The translations under genes and the position numbers were made by a program. Source: an uncultured Lentisphaerota bacterium (lineage in GTDB: Bacteria; Verrucomicrobiota; Kiritimatiellia; RFP12; UBA1067). Taken from it: a stretch of 64,000 bases of DNA. The notes under the pieces are model-generated. The model saw only the letters and a list, made by a program, of their open reading frames with translations. It did no database searches and was not told where the DNA came from. Positions 8,219-16,841 of this stretch are shown here, piece after piece (the stretch's first letter is position 1; each line of letters begins with the position of its first letter). The DNA lies in contig CAMKJU010000006.1 in assembly GCA_946413265.1 (NCBI GenBank), forward strand, positions 1 through 64,000, read 5' to 3'.

Positions 8219-9307
8219 ATGGAAGACCATACCAGTTATACGGCGGCAAAAGAGCTGTTGGAGAAATCCAAGCGGATTCTCATTTCAGGGCATCTCAGCC
8301 CCGACGGAGACTCGCTTGGCTCGATGATTGCCCTCGCGCGGATGCTTACGGCCGCAGGACACGATGCGTTCGCCACCGCGGACGTCCATGCCCTCGGCAA
8401 GCCCGGTTTCCTCGAGGGCGTGGCCGACATCATCCCGCTCCGCCGCCTGAAGAAACGCAAGTTCGACCTGTTCATCTACGTGGACTGCGCAGCCCCGAAC
8501 CGCCTCCCGCCAGAAGTGCGCCCCTTCGCCGAGAAGCTTCCCACCCTCACCATCGACCACCACGCTACGAGCGTGTCCGCCGGTGCAGCGTCCATCATCG
8601 ACCCAGAAGCGTCATCCGCCGGCGAGATCGTGTGGCGGTTCGCCAAGTGGATGGAATGGCCGCTCGACCGCGCCACGGCCGAGGCGCTCTGGGTGGCGAT
8701 CATCACGGACTCCGGACGCTTCGCCTACGACTCCACGCGCACCGGCACCCTGCGCGCAGCCGCCGACCTCCTCAAGTACGGTGTGCGCACGGCGCAGATC
8801 AACGACACCCTCTACTGCTCTTTCAAGCCCAAGGCAATGGAACTCAAGCGTCGCGCCTGGCGTTCCCTCCACATCTGGAAGAACCGCAAGGTGGCGGAGG
8901 TCACGCTCACGCGCGACGATTTCCGGGAAGTGCGCGGCTCGAAGGCTGACGCCGAGGACGTGATCGAGATCCCCCGCCAGGTCGCCCGCAACGAAATCGC
9001 CCTCTTCTTCTACCAGATACCGGACCGCACGCATGAGACGCGCGTGTCGATCCGCACACGCGAGCCGCACGACGCCACGCTTCTAGCCAAGCGCTTCGGC
9101 GGCGGCGGACACCTCCGCGCGGCCGGCTGCACCGTCAAGGGCGGCATGGCCGTCGCCAAGCGACAGGTCCGCAAGGCCGTGCGGGAGTTGCTCGAAGGGA
9201 AGCTGAAGCCGCCAGAGGAACCCGCGAAGGAACCAGTGAAGGAACCCACAAAGGAACCTGCAAAGGAACCCGCGAAGGACAAGGGAGCGGAGCCGAATGG
9301 CGCGTAA
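8219..9307 (+). CDS. DHH/DHHA1 phosphoesterase, NrnA-like
   Basis: About 362 residues. Motifs in order are ISGHLSPDGDSLGS (the DxD metal site), a VDCAAP strand, DHHATS (the DHH motif) and, near the C-terminus, RFGGGGHLRAAG (the DHHA1 GGGGH substrate site). This is the full set for NrnA-type oligoribonuclease / 3'-phosphoadenosine-5'-phosphate phosphatase, a manganese enzyme that clears nano-RNA in the cytoplasm. An ATG at 8195 is also possible. I prefer 8219 because TATGCT at 8194-8199 looks like a -10 box and family members start with a similar helix. The C-terminus has an unusual 30-residue Lys-Glu-Pro tail. The last 11 bases overlap the next gene. Confidence 0.88.
   Translation: MEDHTSYTAAKELLEKSKRILISGHLSPDGDSLGSMIALARMLTAAGHDAFATADVHALGKPGFLEGVADIIPLRRLKKRKFDLFIYVDCAAPNRLPPEVRPFAEKLPTLTIDHHATSVSAGAASIIDPEASSAGEIVWRFAKWMEWPLDRATAEALWVAIITDSGRFAYDSTRTGTLRAAADLLKYGVRTAQINDTLYCSFKPKAMELKRRAWRSLHIWKNRKVAEVTLTRDDFREVRGSKADAEDVIEIPRQVARNEIALFFYQIPDRTHETRVSIRTREPHDATLLAKRFGGGGHLRAAGCTVKGGMAVAKRQVRKAVRELLEGKLKPPEEPAKEPVKEPTKEPAKEPAKDKGAEPNGA
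9218..9290 (+). repeat. Tandem 12-base repeat encoding a KEPA/KEPV tail
   Basis: Units close to AAGGAACCCGCG recur about six times and encode KEPAKEPVKEPTKEP at the end of the DHH protein. The array lies outside the catalytic domains and probably varies in copy number between strains. Confidence 0.75.
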
Positions 9308-10301
9308 GGTTCTCATCCTCACGGACGGCAAGGCGGGGCACGAAAACCAGTCCAAGGCCTTCGCCCGCGCGCTCGGCTGCGACTTCGACCTCGTGGAAAT
9401 CCATTTCAAGTCCGCCTTCCACAAGGCCCTCTCCTACCTCTTCGACCGTTTCGGGATTCATACGCTCTCGCTTTTCCCGTCTTTCGACATTCGACACCCG
9501 GCACCCGACACCCAAACCACTAACCACAAACCACAAACCACGAACCACGAATACTGCGCCGTTCTCGGTACGGGATCGGGTACATTCTACGCGGCGAAAT
9601 CCCTTGCGCGCAAACTGGGCGTGAAATGCGGCGTTGTGCTCTACCCGCGCGGCTACCGCATCGCATCGTTCGACTGCGTGCTCGCGCCGGAGTTCGACCG
9701 TCCCGCCCCCGCTCCGAACGTGATTCCAATTCCCGTCAACCTCGTGGCGAGCGACGCAGCGTTCTACGCCGCCGGCACGGAGGCGTTCCGTACACGCTAC
9801 ACGCCGTCCGAGAAACCCGCCGTGGCCATCATCGTGGGCGGCCCCAACAAATGCTCCACCCTCTCCGCCGGCTGGATGCGCACCCAACTCAACCAAATCT
9901 TCTCCACCTACAAACCTCCAAGCTCTAAGCTCCAAGCTCCAAGCTCCACCCACGAAATCTGGGTGACCACCTCGCGGCGCACGCCGCCAGAGGTCGAGGC
10001 CGTGGTCGACTCCTTCCCCTTCGACTACAAGCTCCTCTACTCAAAGGACCACTTCAATCCGATTCCTGCGTTTGTGCAGCTCGCCAGCACGCTCTACGTC
10101 ACGGCAGAGTCCACCGGCATGATCTCCGAGTCCTGTACGTTCGGCACGGCGGAAGTGCGCGTGCTCGACAACCTGAAGCCCGGTCCCCACAAGTTCCGTC
10201 GCTTTGTCGAGGACCTGGCACGCGGCGGCTACGTGAACGGCGCACGCAAAGTCGACCTTTCCGAGCAATTCGCCCGCGCCCGCCAACTTCTCGACATCTA
10301 A
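9297..10301 (+). CDS. ELM1/DUF1022-family protein
   Basis: 334 residues. It begins MARKVLILTDGKAGHENQS, the hallmark of the bacterial family annotated as mitochondrial fission ELM1-like (DUF1022), a GT-B-like glycosyltransferase fold. Further family motifs are GTGSGT, VVLYPRGYR, AIIVGGPNK and YVTAESTGMISE. In bacteria the biochemical role is not settled; a role in envelope glycolipid transfer is often suggested. It overlaps the DHH gene and is followed 12 bases later by an MFS gene, so the three probably form an operon. Two low-complexity segments (about residues 65-85 and 208-220) are encoded by short tandem word repeats and look like in-frame insertions. Confidence 0.8.
   Translation: MARKVLILTDGKAGHENQSKAFARALGCDFDLVEIHFKSAFHKALSYLFDRFGIHTLSLFPSFDIRHPAPDTQTTNHKPQTTNHEYCAVLGTGSGTFYAAKSLARKLGVKCGVVLYPRGYRIASFDCVLAPEFDRPAPAPNVIPIPVNLVASDAAFYAAGTEAFRTRYTPSEKPAVAIIVGGPNKCSTLSAGWMRTQLNQIFSTYKPPSSKLQAPSSTHEIWVTTSRRTPPEVEAVVDSFPFDYKLLYSKDHFNPIPAFVQLASTLYVTAESTGMISESCTFGTAEVRVLDNLKPGPHKFRRFVEDLARGGYVNGARKVDLSEQFARARQLLDI
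9487..9551 (+). repeat. In-frame tandem word repeat inside the ELM1-like gene
   Basis: ATTCGACACCCGGCACCCGACACCC is followed by repeats of AACCAC and AACCACA; it encodes DIRHPAP then TTNHKPQTTNHEY. The first half resembles the words between the TetR and HlyD genes near 45610. A second array of CTCCAAG/GCTCCAA words lies at 9917-9950 in the same gene. Confidence 0.7.
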
Positions 10302-10313
10302 GGAGGTTTTCCC

Positions 10314-11570
10314 ATGTCCGACGTCGCCGACCAGACGATCTCCATGCCCCTTGGCCTCCGCGTCAAGCTCTCGGCCATGATGTTCCTGCAGTTCATGACG
10401 CTGCCGGTATGGTTCAACACGATCATCCCCTACGTGAAGACGCTCCCCGGCGGCGAACCATGGACGCTCTGGTGCGGTATGTTCATCGGCTTCGGCACGC
10501 TCGCCTCGCCGCTCGTGGGGATGTTCGCGGACCGGTTCCTCAACGCGGAGAAGGTCCTCGCGCTCACGCATCTCCTCTACGCGATCCTCCTCGCGGCCTG
10601 TTTCTTCGTGCGCGCACCCGCGCTGCTCTTCACGCTTCTCCTCCTGGCGTGCTTCGTCAACATGCCCGGCTGGTCGCTCACGGCCACGATCACGATGACC
10701 CACGCCACGCCGGCCGCGTTCCCGCACATCCGCGTGTTCGGCACGCTCGGCTGGGTGGCCTCCGCCGTGTTCTCGGTCGTCGGCATCCGGTGGTTCGGCC
10801 TGACCTGTTTCGACACTTCGCCGTGGATCTTCGCATGTGCGTCGGGGACGGCACTCGCCGCCGCCGGCCTCGCGCTCGTCCTGCCGCCCACGCCGCCACG
10901 CGCGCACGGCACGCCGATGAGCCTCGTCGACGCGTTCGGGCTCAAGGCCTTCTCGCTTTTTAAGGACCCGCGCTTCCTCGCCTTCGGACTCCTGCTCGCG
11001 GGCACCATGATTCCCTTCCAGTGGTACATGAACTACAACGCGCTCTACCTCAAGGAGTCGGGCTTCACCTATCTCACGCTCACGCAAAACCTCGGACAGG
11101 TCGGCGAACTCGCATTCATGGTGGCGTTGCCGTTCCTCCTGCGGACCTGCGGCTACAAATGGTCGATGGTGATCGGCATCGCCTTGATGGCGGTCCGCTA
11201 CATCTGCTTCTACGGCAGCGTGAATATGGGATGTCCCGCGCTCGACTTCGGAGGCATCCTCCTGCACGGCGCGGTCTTCGGCTTCATCATCGTAAACGCG
11301 CAGATGTTCGCAACGGAGGTGGCGCCGCCCGAACTGCGCAACCAAGCGCAGGGACTCACGATGACGCTCACGGGCAGCCTCGGGGTGTTCCTCTCCGTGA
11401 CGATCTTCAACCGCGTCCTTGCCGCCAACGTCAGGCCGGACGGCACGCACGACTGGTCCACGCCCTACCTGCTCGCGTTCGGGCTCTCTGTCGCGCTCGC
11501 AGTCCTCACGGCCCTGCTGTTCAAGCCTAATTCCAGTCGTAATCAAAACATAAAAGATACAAGAAGATAA
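10314..11570 (+). CDS. MFS transporter, nucleoside:H+ symporter type
   Basis: 418 residues with about 12 hydrophobic segments. The N-terminus (LRVKLSAMMFLQFMTLPVWFNT), the FIGFGTLASPLVGMFADRFLNAEKVL loop and HIRVFGTLGWV match the NupG/XapB-like nucleoside:proton symporter family of the major facilitator superfamily. It would import nucleosides or a related small solute across the inner membrane. AGGAGG precedes the ATG by a normal spacing. It follows the ELM1-like gene by 12 bases on the same strand. The DHH phosphoesterase two genes upstream also acts on nucleotides, but a shared pathway is only a guess. Confidence 0.82.
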   Translation: MSDVADQTISMPLGLRVKLSAMMFLQFMTLPVWFNTIIPYVKTLPGGEPWTLWCGMFIGFGTLASPLVGMFADRFLNAEKVLALTHLLYAILLAACFFVRAPALLFTLLLLACFVNMPGWSLTATITMTHATPAAFPHIRVFGTLGWVASAVFSVVGIRWFGLTCFDTSPWIFACASGTALAAAGLALVLPPTPPRAHGTPMSLVDAFGLKAFSLFKDPRFLAFGLLLAGTMIPFQWYMNYNALYLKESGFTYLTLTQNLGQVGELAFMVALPFLLRTCGYKWSMVIGIALMAVRYICFYGSVNMGCPALDFGGILLHGAVFGFIIVNAQMFATEVAPPELRNQAQGLTMTLTGSLGVFLSVTIFNRVLAANVRPDGTHDWSTPYLLAFGLSVALAVLTALLFKPNSSRNQNIKDTRR

Positions 11571-11578
11571 CGTTGATG

Positions 11579-11682
11579 ATTGCTTTCGCTATTGGGAGAT
11601 TGGAAGTCTCAGAGTTAAGGAGAATATTTTACAAACTTCTCCCATTCTCCAAATCTCCTAAACTCCCAACAGCGAAAGCAAT
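11579..11682. repeat. Hairpin element ATTGCTTTCGC, copy 1
   Basis: A 104-base near-palindrome. The end ATTGCTTTCGCTATTGGGAG is mirrored by CTCCCAACAGCGAAAGCAAT, and the inner part (GGAGAATATTTTACAAACTTCTCC) also pairs. Other copies are at 46921-47034, 47171-47286 and 57873-57975, with a half copy at 46721-46774. No transposase gene is present. It resembles a MITE or REP-like element and fills the gap between the MFS and coiled-coil genes. Confidence 0.85.
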
Positions 11683-11705
11683 TAAGAAGGACCCCAAAAG
11701 TTATT

Positions 11706-13061
11706 ATGAATGACAAACTAAAAAAAGGTGCTGTAGGAATCAAGCAGATTGTTGTCATCGGCGTTCTGGTGGTTGCTGGACTTGCTCTGATGGTGATGTA
11801 CAACAAGTATGTCCAGCGAGAGAAATTAGAGGCGGAGAGGCAAGCAGAGGCGGCGCGACTCGAACGAGAGCGCGCCGAAGAGGCCGCGCGCGCGCAGCGT
11901 CAGAAAGAGGAAGAAGAGGCGGAGAAGAAACGACGCGCGGAACAGGAGGCGCGCGAGAAGGCGCAAAGGGAACGAGATGAGGCTGAACGTGAAAAGGCAC
12001 GTAAGGCTGCCGAGGAGGAAGCTGCACGCCAGAAGAAAATCGAGACCGAAAACAAGAGACGCGAGGTCTACAACACGGCGCGGGACCTTTTCAAGTCAGC
12101 GCTTTATATGGAAGAGGAGGCTCCTCCAAGCGAAAAAATCCTAAGCGCGAAAGCGGGCAGCAAGTTCTGGTACGCCTTCGACACCTATCACACCGACAAA
12201 CTGATCTATGAGGTGGACAAGGTTTCGTTTAGCCGCATGGAAGTGAGGGCGCTATCGCTGGAAGCCGATGCAAAGGACGTTCCCTACTTGGATTTCATTC
12301 GAATGGTAAACGCAAACTCGTATATCTATACATCTGGCGATAAAGTGTGGCTGAAGTGCGAAAAGAATCCCGAAGGTTCGTATCCTGTGCCGAAAAGAGG
12401 ACGGGACTTCTGCGTGGCTGCCAAAAACAGTGTTGCGCTGTACAAGACACTCCTTGACCTCGGCACGAAGTCTGGCGGCGCCAGATGCCGCTTGACATTG
12501 CGTTCAAACAACGGGAAGACTGACATCCTGCTCGGCGAGATCGGGTTTGGCGATGTCTTGCCAAGGCGTGCGATTGAAGAGGACATCGGCAAGCTTATTG
12601 GCAGGAAAGCCAGTTCCGCCATACCGGAAAATAGCAAGGTCGAAAAGCCGACATTCAAGCGCACGGTTGTGTTGTATAATGGGAACGGGATCAAGAAAGA
12701 AATTGACGTGACGAAGGTCCCAAGAACTTTTACGTTTCCCCCGCCTCCTAAAGAACCTGATTACAACAGGTCAAGATATTATCGACATTCAGATAATCGG
12801 GCTGCGGCCAAAAAGAGGGAAGAGTGGGCAAAGAAGAAGGAGTTTGCGAGACGGAAATGGAAGGCATTGTACGACGAGGCATTGCGCCAGGAAAGACAGG
12901 AACAGAAAGTCCATGCAGATTACAAGACCGCACTGGCATTGGAGAAGAAGGAAGTCAGTAGGATGGAAGAGGACGCCGTCAAGTTGTCAAAGGACGAAGA
13001 GGCCATCAATTCGGCTTTGGAAAACTACAAAATCTTCGTGGAAGTAGTCGGACAGAAGTGA
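11706..13061 (+). CDS. Membrane-anchored coiled-coil protein of unknown function
   Basis: 451 residues. One transmembrane helix lies at about residues 15-33 (QIVVIGVLVVAGLALMVMY). It is followed by a highly charged Glu/Arg/Ala/Lys coiled coil to about residue 120, then a globular part of about 200 residues, then a second charged helical stretch. The N-terminal layout suggests a short cytoplasmic tail with the bulk outside the inner membrane, or the reverse. I recognise no family. It meets the aminopeptidase gene tail to tail with one base between them. TolA-like coiled coils look similar, but no TolA C-terminal domain is visible. Confidence 0.72.
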   Translation: MNDKLKKGAVGIKQIVVIGVLVVAGLALMVMYNKYVQREKLEAERQAEAARLERERAEEAARAQRQKEEEEAEKKRRAEQEAREKAQRERDEAEREKARKAAEEEAARQKKIETENKRREVYNTARDLFKSALYMEEEAPPSEKILSAKAGSKFWYAFDTYHTDKLIYEVDKVSFSRMEVRALSLEADAKDVPYLDFIRMVNANSYIYTSGDKVWLKCEKNPEGSYPVPKRGRDFCVAAKNSVALYKTLLDLGTKSGGARCRLTLRSNNGKTDILLGEIGFGDVLPRRAIEEDIGKLIGRKASSAIPENSKVEKPTFKRTVVLYNGNGIKKEIDVTKVPRTFTFPPPPKEPDYNRSRYYRHSDNRAAAKKREEWAKKKEFARRKWKALYDEALRQERQEQKVHADYKTALALEKKEVSRMEEDAVKLSKDEEAINSALENYKIFVEVVGQK

Positions 13062-13062
13062 T

Positions 13063-15681
13063 CTAGCGGCTCAACAGACCGGCCAGCTTGCCGCCGATGA
13101 AGGCGTAGCGGTCGCGCGGCAGTTTCGCCGCAACGCGCTCCAGCAGGGCTTTCACCTCTGCACGTAGATTCGGCTCAAACCGACGCCACACCGCCACGGG
13201 AGATAACAAGCGAATCGCGTTGTACTCGCTCACCTCCGCGTACTTGACGAGCGTCTCCTCCAGCCACGCGAGACCGCGTGGCGTCCAGAGCTGGTCGCCG
13301 TTCGCGGCAAAGCCGCAGTAAAGCGCACGACTGAGGCCGGGGTGCGTAATCGACCAGCCTTCGCGATGTTCCTCGCGCGCGATGGCGTCGAAAACATCCG
13401 CGTGAGGATCGCCCGCGACGAGTCCGAGATACGAAAGATAGCCATTGAGCGACTTGCGTAGTTCAACGCCCTCTTTCTCAAGGAGCTCCTTGCGCCCCGG
13501 ATCGTCCGTGGAAACGAGCGCGCGCAGCGCATTGAGTCGTGCGGTGATGCTGGTGGAGCACAAGAGGTATGTGCGAATCGCCTCCCACGCCTCCGGAACG
13601 TTGGCAGCCGCGAGAAGCTGAAGTACGCAGTTTTCGTAGGCGCGGCGCTTGAGGGCGTCAACGGGCGAGACGCCCGTTGTCCCCGTGAAGCGGCGAGACG
13701 CCGATTCCCCCAGTGGTAGGGCGCGCTCGCCGAGCGCGCCGCAAAGTTTCTCCACACCGATCGCCTGGGCGGCCGCGCGGCGCAGGGTACGCATTTCCTG
13801 CACGTTCTCGCGGACGCGCGCACGACGATAGCGGTCGATTGAATCGGCCGGAATCGCGAGCAGCGCGCTTTTGAGGCCGTAGTCGAGCGACTGATCCGCA
13901 TATATTTCCTTGTAAAGTGCAAGCCACGTTTCCACGCAGTTCTTATCGCGCAGGAGCCCCATAGCCTCCACGCGGTTACCGCCGTCAGGGTCGGTGCGCG
14001 CCTGACACGCGAGCTGCTCTTCGGTGGCAGATGGCGCGAGCATTCCGTAGAATGCGCCGCCACGGTTCCAGCTGATGAAATCTGGCTTCACCGGGAACGG
14101 CGCCGTGAACTCGGTGTAGTCTGTGGTTGAGTCCGAAGGCTCCAGCATGAACACGCCGCTGCAGAGATCCTTCCCATCCTTTACGGCCGTCCACGTGACC
14201 GGCACCGTGAACGGCGGTCGCGGGGCGACCGCCCTACCGGTGGATTCTTCTGTCGGCGGTTGCGGCAAGCGCGTCCCCGCCGGTAGGGCGGTCGCCCCGC
14301 GACCGCCGATGTCCGCGCGGTCTTGAGAGAGACGCACGGTCATGCGACCGTCCTTCCAGTCCCAGGCGGCGTGTACCGTGGGGAAGCCGACGGAGAAAAG
14401 GTAGGGGCCGATGAGGGCACGCACGTCGCGTCCGCTCACCTCCGAGAACACGCGTAGGAAGTCGTCCGTGTTCGCGTTGCCGCCCGAGAAGCGGCGGAAA
14501 TATTCCTTCCACGCGGCTTGGTAGGCGTCCGCGCCGATGAGCGCGCGGAGGGTGTTGAGCACCTCGGGGGCCTTGTCGTAGGTGATGGCGTCAACGACCT
14601 CGTCCGGATCGTTCACGCCCTCGCGCACGACGGCGCCGGCCATACCGGCCTCCTCCTCGGCGAACGCGCCGCCCGTGCCGCGGAGCGACGCGATTTCGTC
14701 GCGGCGCATATAGTCCGCGCCGAAGACACGCGCGAGGTAGGCGCGCTCCACGTTAACCGTGTACGCCTCGTTGAGCCACATGTCGAACACGGTCTCCATC
14801 GTCACGCCGCTGCCGCAGTGGTTGTGTTCGTACTCATGGGGAATCACGCCGTGGGCGTAGATGAGACGCCGGTCGGGGATCGTGGAGTCGATGAGCGCCG
14901 CCTCGGTGATGATCGTCGTGTTGCCGGTGTTCTCCATGCCGCCGTAGAGCGACTTCTCCATGCAGATCGTGCGATACACCTCGAACGGGTACTCGTAACC
15001 GGTCACTTCGTGCTGGAACAGCACGGACTCCTTCAGAATGCGCATCGGCTCGCGCGCGCCGTCGAGATGTCCCGGCGGCACGAGGTACTCGAGCTTCACC
15101 TTCCGGTGCGTATCGGGATATTCCACCTCGTCAGCAAGCACCTCCCACGTGCCCGCGCAGGCGAGGAACAGGTAGGGCGCCATAGGACGGCGCATCTCGT
15201 AGACGACGCGGCGGCGTCCGTTGCCGAGGTCGCTTTCCTCCACGAGGTCGCCGTTAGAGATCAGGTGCGTGTAGCGCGCGTCGCCTTCGATTACGGTGCG
15301 GAACGTGCATTTCGCCGTGCAGTCGTCGATGATGGGCAGGATGCGCTGGAAGCCGTATTGCTGGCACTGACTCATGTACTGTTGCGGACACCCCGGCGGC
15401 GTGACGTCGCAGTAGATGCCCTCCAGCCGCTTGCCGTCGGGATGGGCCACATGTTCCACCGCCACCGTGAACTGCTCGCCGACCGCATATTCGCGGTCGA
15501 GCGGGTAGACGACCTTCTTGCCGTCGCAGTCGAGCGCGATCTCGCGCATCGTCTCTCGCGCGCGGCAGTGGAGCGTGCCTGAAGCCTCCACGCGATCCTC
15601 GTAGAAGGAAAGTTTTAGGTCAATGTGCTCCAGCTGCGCCGGAGGACGCTTGAATTCAGATCTCTTGTAAACGTATTCCAT
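13063..15681 (-). CDS. pepN: M1-family aminopeptidase (PepN type)
   Basis: 872 residues, close to the usual 870 of PepN. The exopeptidase motif GGMENTGN is followed by the zinc site HEYEHNHCGSGVT (His282, Glu283, His286) and WLNEAYT with the third ligand Glu305, at the canonical 18-residue spacing. It removes N-terminal residues from peptides in the cytoplasm; no signal peptide is seen. The motif after HExxH reads NHCGSGVT rather than the common NWxGNRVT, which may shift specificity. The gene contains two in-frame palindromic insertions (14212-14308 and 13661-13740) outside the catalytic core. The symbol reflects family resemblance. Confidence 0.88.
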   Translation of the reverse strand: MEYVYKRSEFKRPPAQLEHIDLKLSFYEDRVEASGTLHCRARETMREIALDCDGKKVVYPLDREYAVGEQFTVAVEHVAHPDGKRLEGIYCDVTPPGCPQQYMSQCQQYGFQRILPIIDDCTAKCTFRTVIEGDARYTHLISNGDLVEESDLGNGRRRVVYEMRRPMAPYLFLACAGTWEVLADEVEYPDTHRKVKLEYLVPPGHLDGAREPMRILKESVLFQHEVTGYEYPFEVYRTICMEKSLYGGMENTGNTTIITEAALIDSTIPDRRLIYAHGVIPHEYEHNHCGSGVTMETVFDMWLNEAYTVNVERAYLARVFGADYMRRDEIASLRGTGGAFAEEEAGMAGAVVREGVNDPDEVVDAITYDKAPEVLNTLRALIGADAYQAAWKEYFRRFSGGNANTDDFLRVFSEVSGRDVRALIGPYLFSVGFPTVHAAWDWKDGRMTVRLSQDRADIGGRGATALPAGTRLPQPPTEESTGRAVAPRPPFTVPVTWTAVKDGKDLCSGVFMLEPSDSTTDYTEFTAPFPVKPDFISWNRGGAFYGMLAPSATEEQLACQARTDPDGGNRVEAMGLLRDKNCVETWLALYKEIYADQSLDYGLKSALLAIPADSIDRYRRARVRENVQEMRTLRRAAAQAIGVEKLCGALGERALPLGESASRRFTGTTGVSPVDALKRRAYENCVLQLLAAANVPEAWEAIRTYLLCSTSITARLNALRALVSTDDPGRKELLEKEGVELRKSLNGYLSYLGLVAGDPHADVFDAIAREEHREGWSITHPGLSRALYCGFAANGDQLWTPRGLAWLEETLVKYAEVSEYNAIRLLSPVAVWRRFEPNLRAEVKALLERVAAKLPRDRYAFIGGKLAGLLSR
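13661..13740. repeat. Cluster of three REP-like hairpins inside pepN
   Basis: Three short palindromes lie side by side: ACGGGCGAGACGCCCGT (13661-13677), CGGCGAGACGCCG (13691-13703) and a 21-base hairpin with 9-base arms GGCGCGCTC/GAGCGCGCC (13720-13740). They are translated in frame as a segment containing TGTTGVSPV and ESASRRF. The length and pairing exceed what codon use would give by chance. Confidence 0.75.
14212..14308. repeat. REPIN-like inverted repeat inside pepN
   Basis: Two perfect 29-base arms (14212-14240 and 14280-14308) face each other across 39 bases. Each arm is itself a hairpin (GGCGGTCG, loop, CGACCGCC). The element is read in frame and adds about 33 residues (GGRGATALPAG to TGRAVAPRPP) near residues 458-490, between the catalytic domain and the C-terminal part. 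Confidence 0.82.
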
Positions 15682-15696
15682 AAACCGTCTTTAACC

Positions 15697-16821
15697 TTAT
15701 GTCTTGCTTGTGGTTGATTTCATCTCCAAATTGACGACATCCCCCGTCCAATTCGCGTATGCGTCGTCGACAATCCTGAACGCCCTTTGGATCGGGGCAA
15801 GCGACAACAGCCATTTGCCAACAAGCATGCGCCTTGGTATTTCCAGCAAAAGGCCGGAAAGATAAACGACGGCGACAACACCCGCCGTATACATGGGGTA
15901 GAGATCACTTGCCATCCATATCCTTGTCTGGAATATGTCATTCCACAGAAAACCGGAAAACGCCGGCGTGGAATGAATGACGTAAACGGCGAAGACAGAA
16001 GACGCAACATAGTTTATCCATCTGACCGAACCGATATTCAAGTGGACAAAGAAATAAAACACCAGAAGCGCCGACACCAAATTGGGAAGTGTCTTGAAAT
16101 CCGCAAGACATTGGACTGCCCACTCCTGGACGAGCGGGGAACCCTTCCGCTGCAACACAACAAGCATCACGTAGAGAGCGATCCCCGCGATGAGCGCATG
16201 GTACTTGTACTTGCCTGACGACGAAAGCAGCGGTTTCAGAAAACCCACGAGGATGAATGCATAGAAAAAGTAGCAGACATCCACTACATAGCACATCTGC
16301 GGATTAGGCAAAGTACATATTACAGGGATGATAACCGTCAGCAAGGCGACAAGGACTCCCAAAGACTTCCGTCTCAGCTTGAAGGCCGATTTCAGCCAAG
16401 GCGCGACAAGGGCAAGGGAAATGTACGCCGAGAAAAACCACAGAGGTCGTCCACAAAACGGCACGAATCCTCGTAATACGTCCTTGGTCGTGGGATTTCC
16501 CAGAACAAGCCCCAGAATAGTCAACGGTACAGCGTAAAACAAAACAGTCAGATATAGCCTTGCTATTCGTTCGACCCTAAATCTATAATCGACCATAAAC
16601 CAGCAGCCAATGAACAGGAACACATTCACGGCCCACCGCGCGCCACAGCCACAAAGGCGAAGCCACATGGAATCTCCGTGAATCGATGCAATTCCACTCT
16701 GGCCGATAAAGTGCCCTGCGACAATCATCAACATTGCCAGCACACGACACAATTCTACGCCACTTGTACGTGTTTGAATGCTACCTTCCACCCGCTGGAT
16801 TGCCAACTTGCTGAGTCCCAA
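15697..16821 (-). CDS. Acyltransferase 3 family membrane protein
   Basis: 374 residues with about ten hydrophobic segments. The N-terminus SGVELCRVLAMLMIVAGHFIGQSG carries the conserved Arg and His of the acyltransferase-3 (OatA/NodX-like) family, and the mid part RWAVNVFLFIGCWFMVDY fits as well. Such proteins move acetyl or other acyl groups across the inner membrane to modify surface polysaccharides or lipids. It lies 15 bases upstream of pepN on the same strand. Its base composition is slightly AT-richer than its neighbours, as is common for polysaccharide-modification genes. The substrate is unknown. Confidence 0.82.
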   Translation of the reverse strand: MGLSKLAIQRVEGSIQTRTSGVELCRVLAMLMIVAGHFIGQSGIASIHGDSMWLRLCGCGARWAVNVFLFIGCWFMVDYRFRVERIARLYLTVLFYAVPLTILGLVLGNPTTKDVLRGFVPFCGRPLWFFSAYISLALVAPWLKSAFKLRRKSLGVLVALLTVIIPVICTLPNPQMCYVVDVCYFFYAFILVGFLKPLLSSSGKYKYHALIAGIALYVMLVVLQRKGSPLVQEWAVQCLADFKTLPNLVSALLVFYFFVHLNIGSVRWINYVASSVFAVYVIHSTPAFSGFLWNDIFQTRIWMASDLYPMYTAGVVAVVYLSGLLLEIPRRMLVGKWLLSLAPIQRAFRIVDDAYANWTGDVVNLEMKSTTSKT

Positions 16822-16841
16822 TTACAGACTAACCACTAGCC

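Noticed and set aside
10041-11546. 501-codon minus-strand frame across the MFS gene
   Set aside because: Antisense to a 12-helix transporter with clear family motifs; composition is Glu/Arg/His-rich without a fold.
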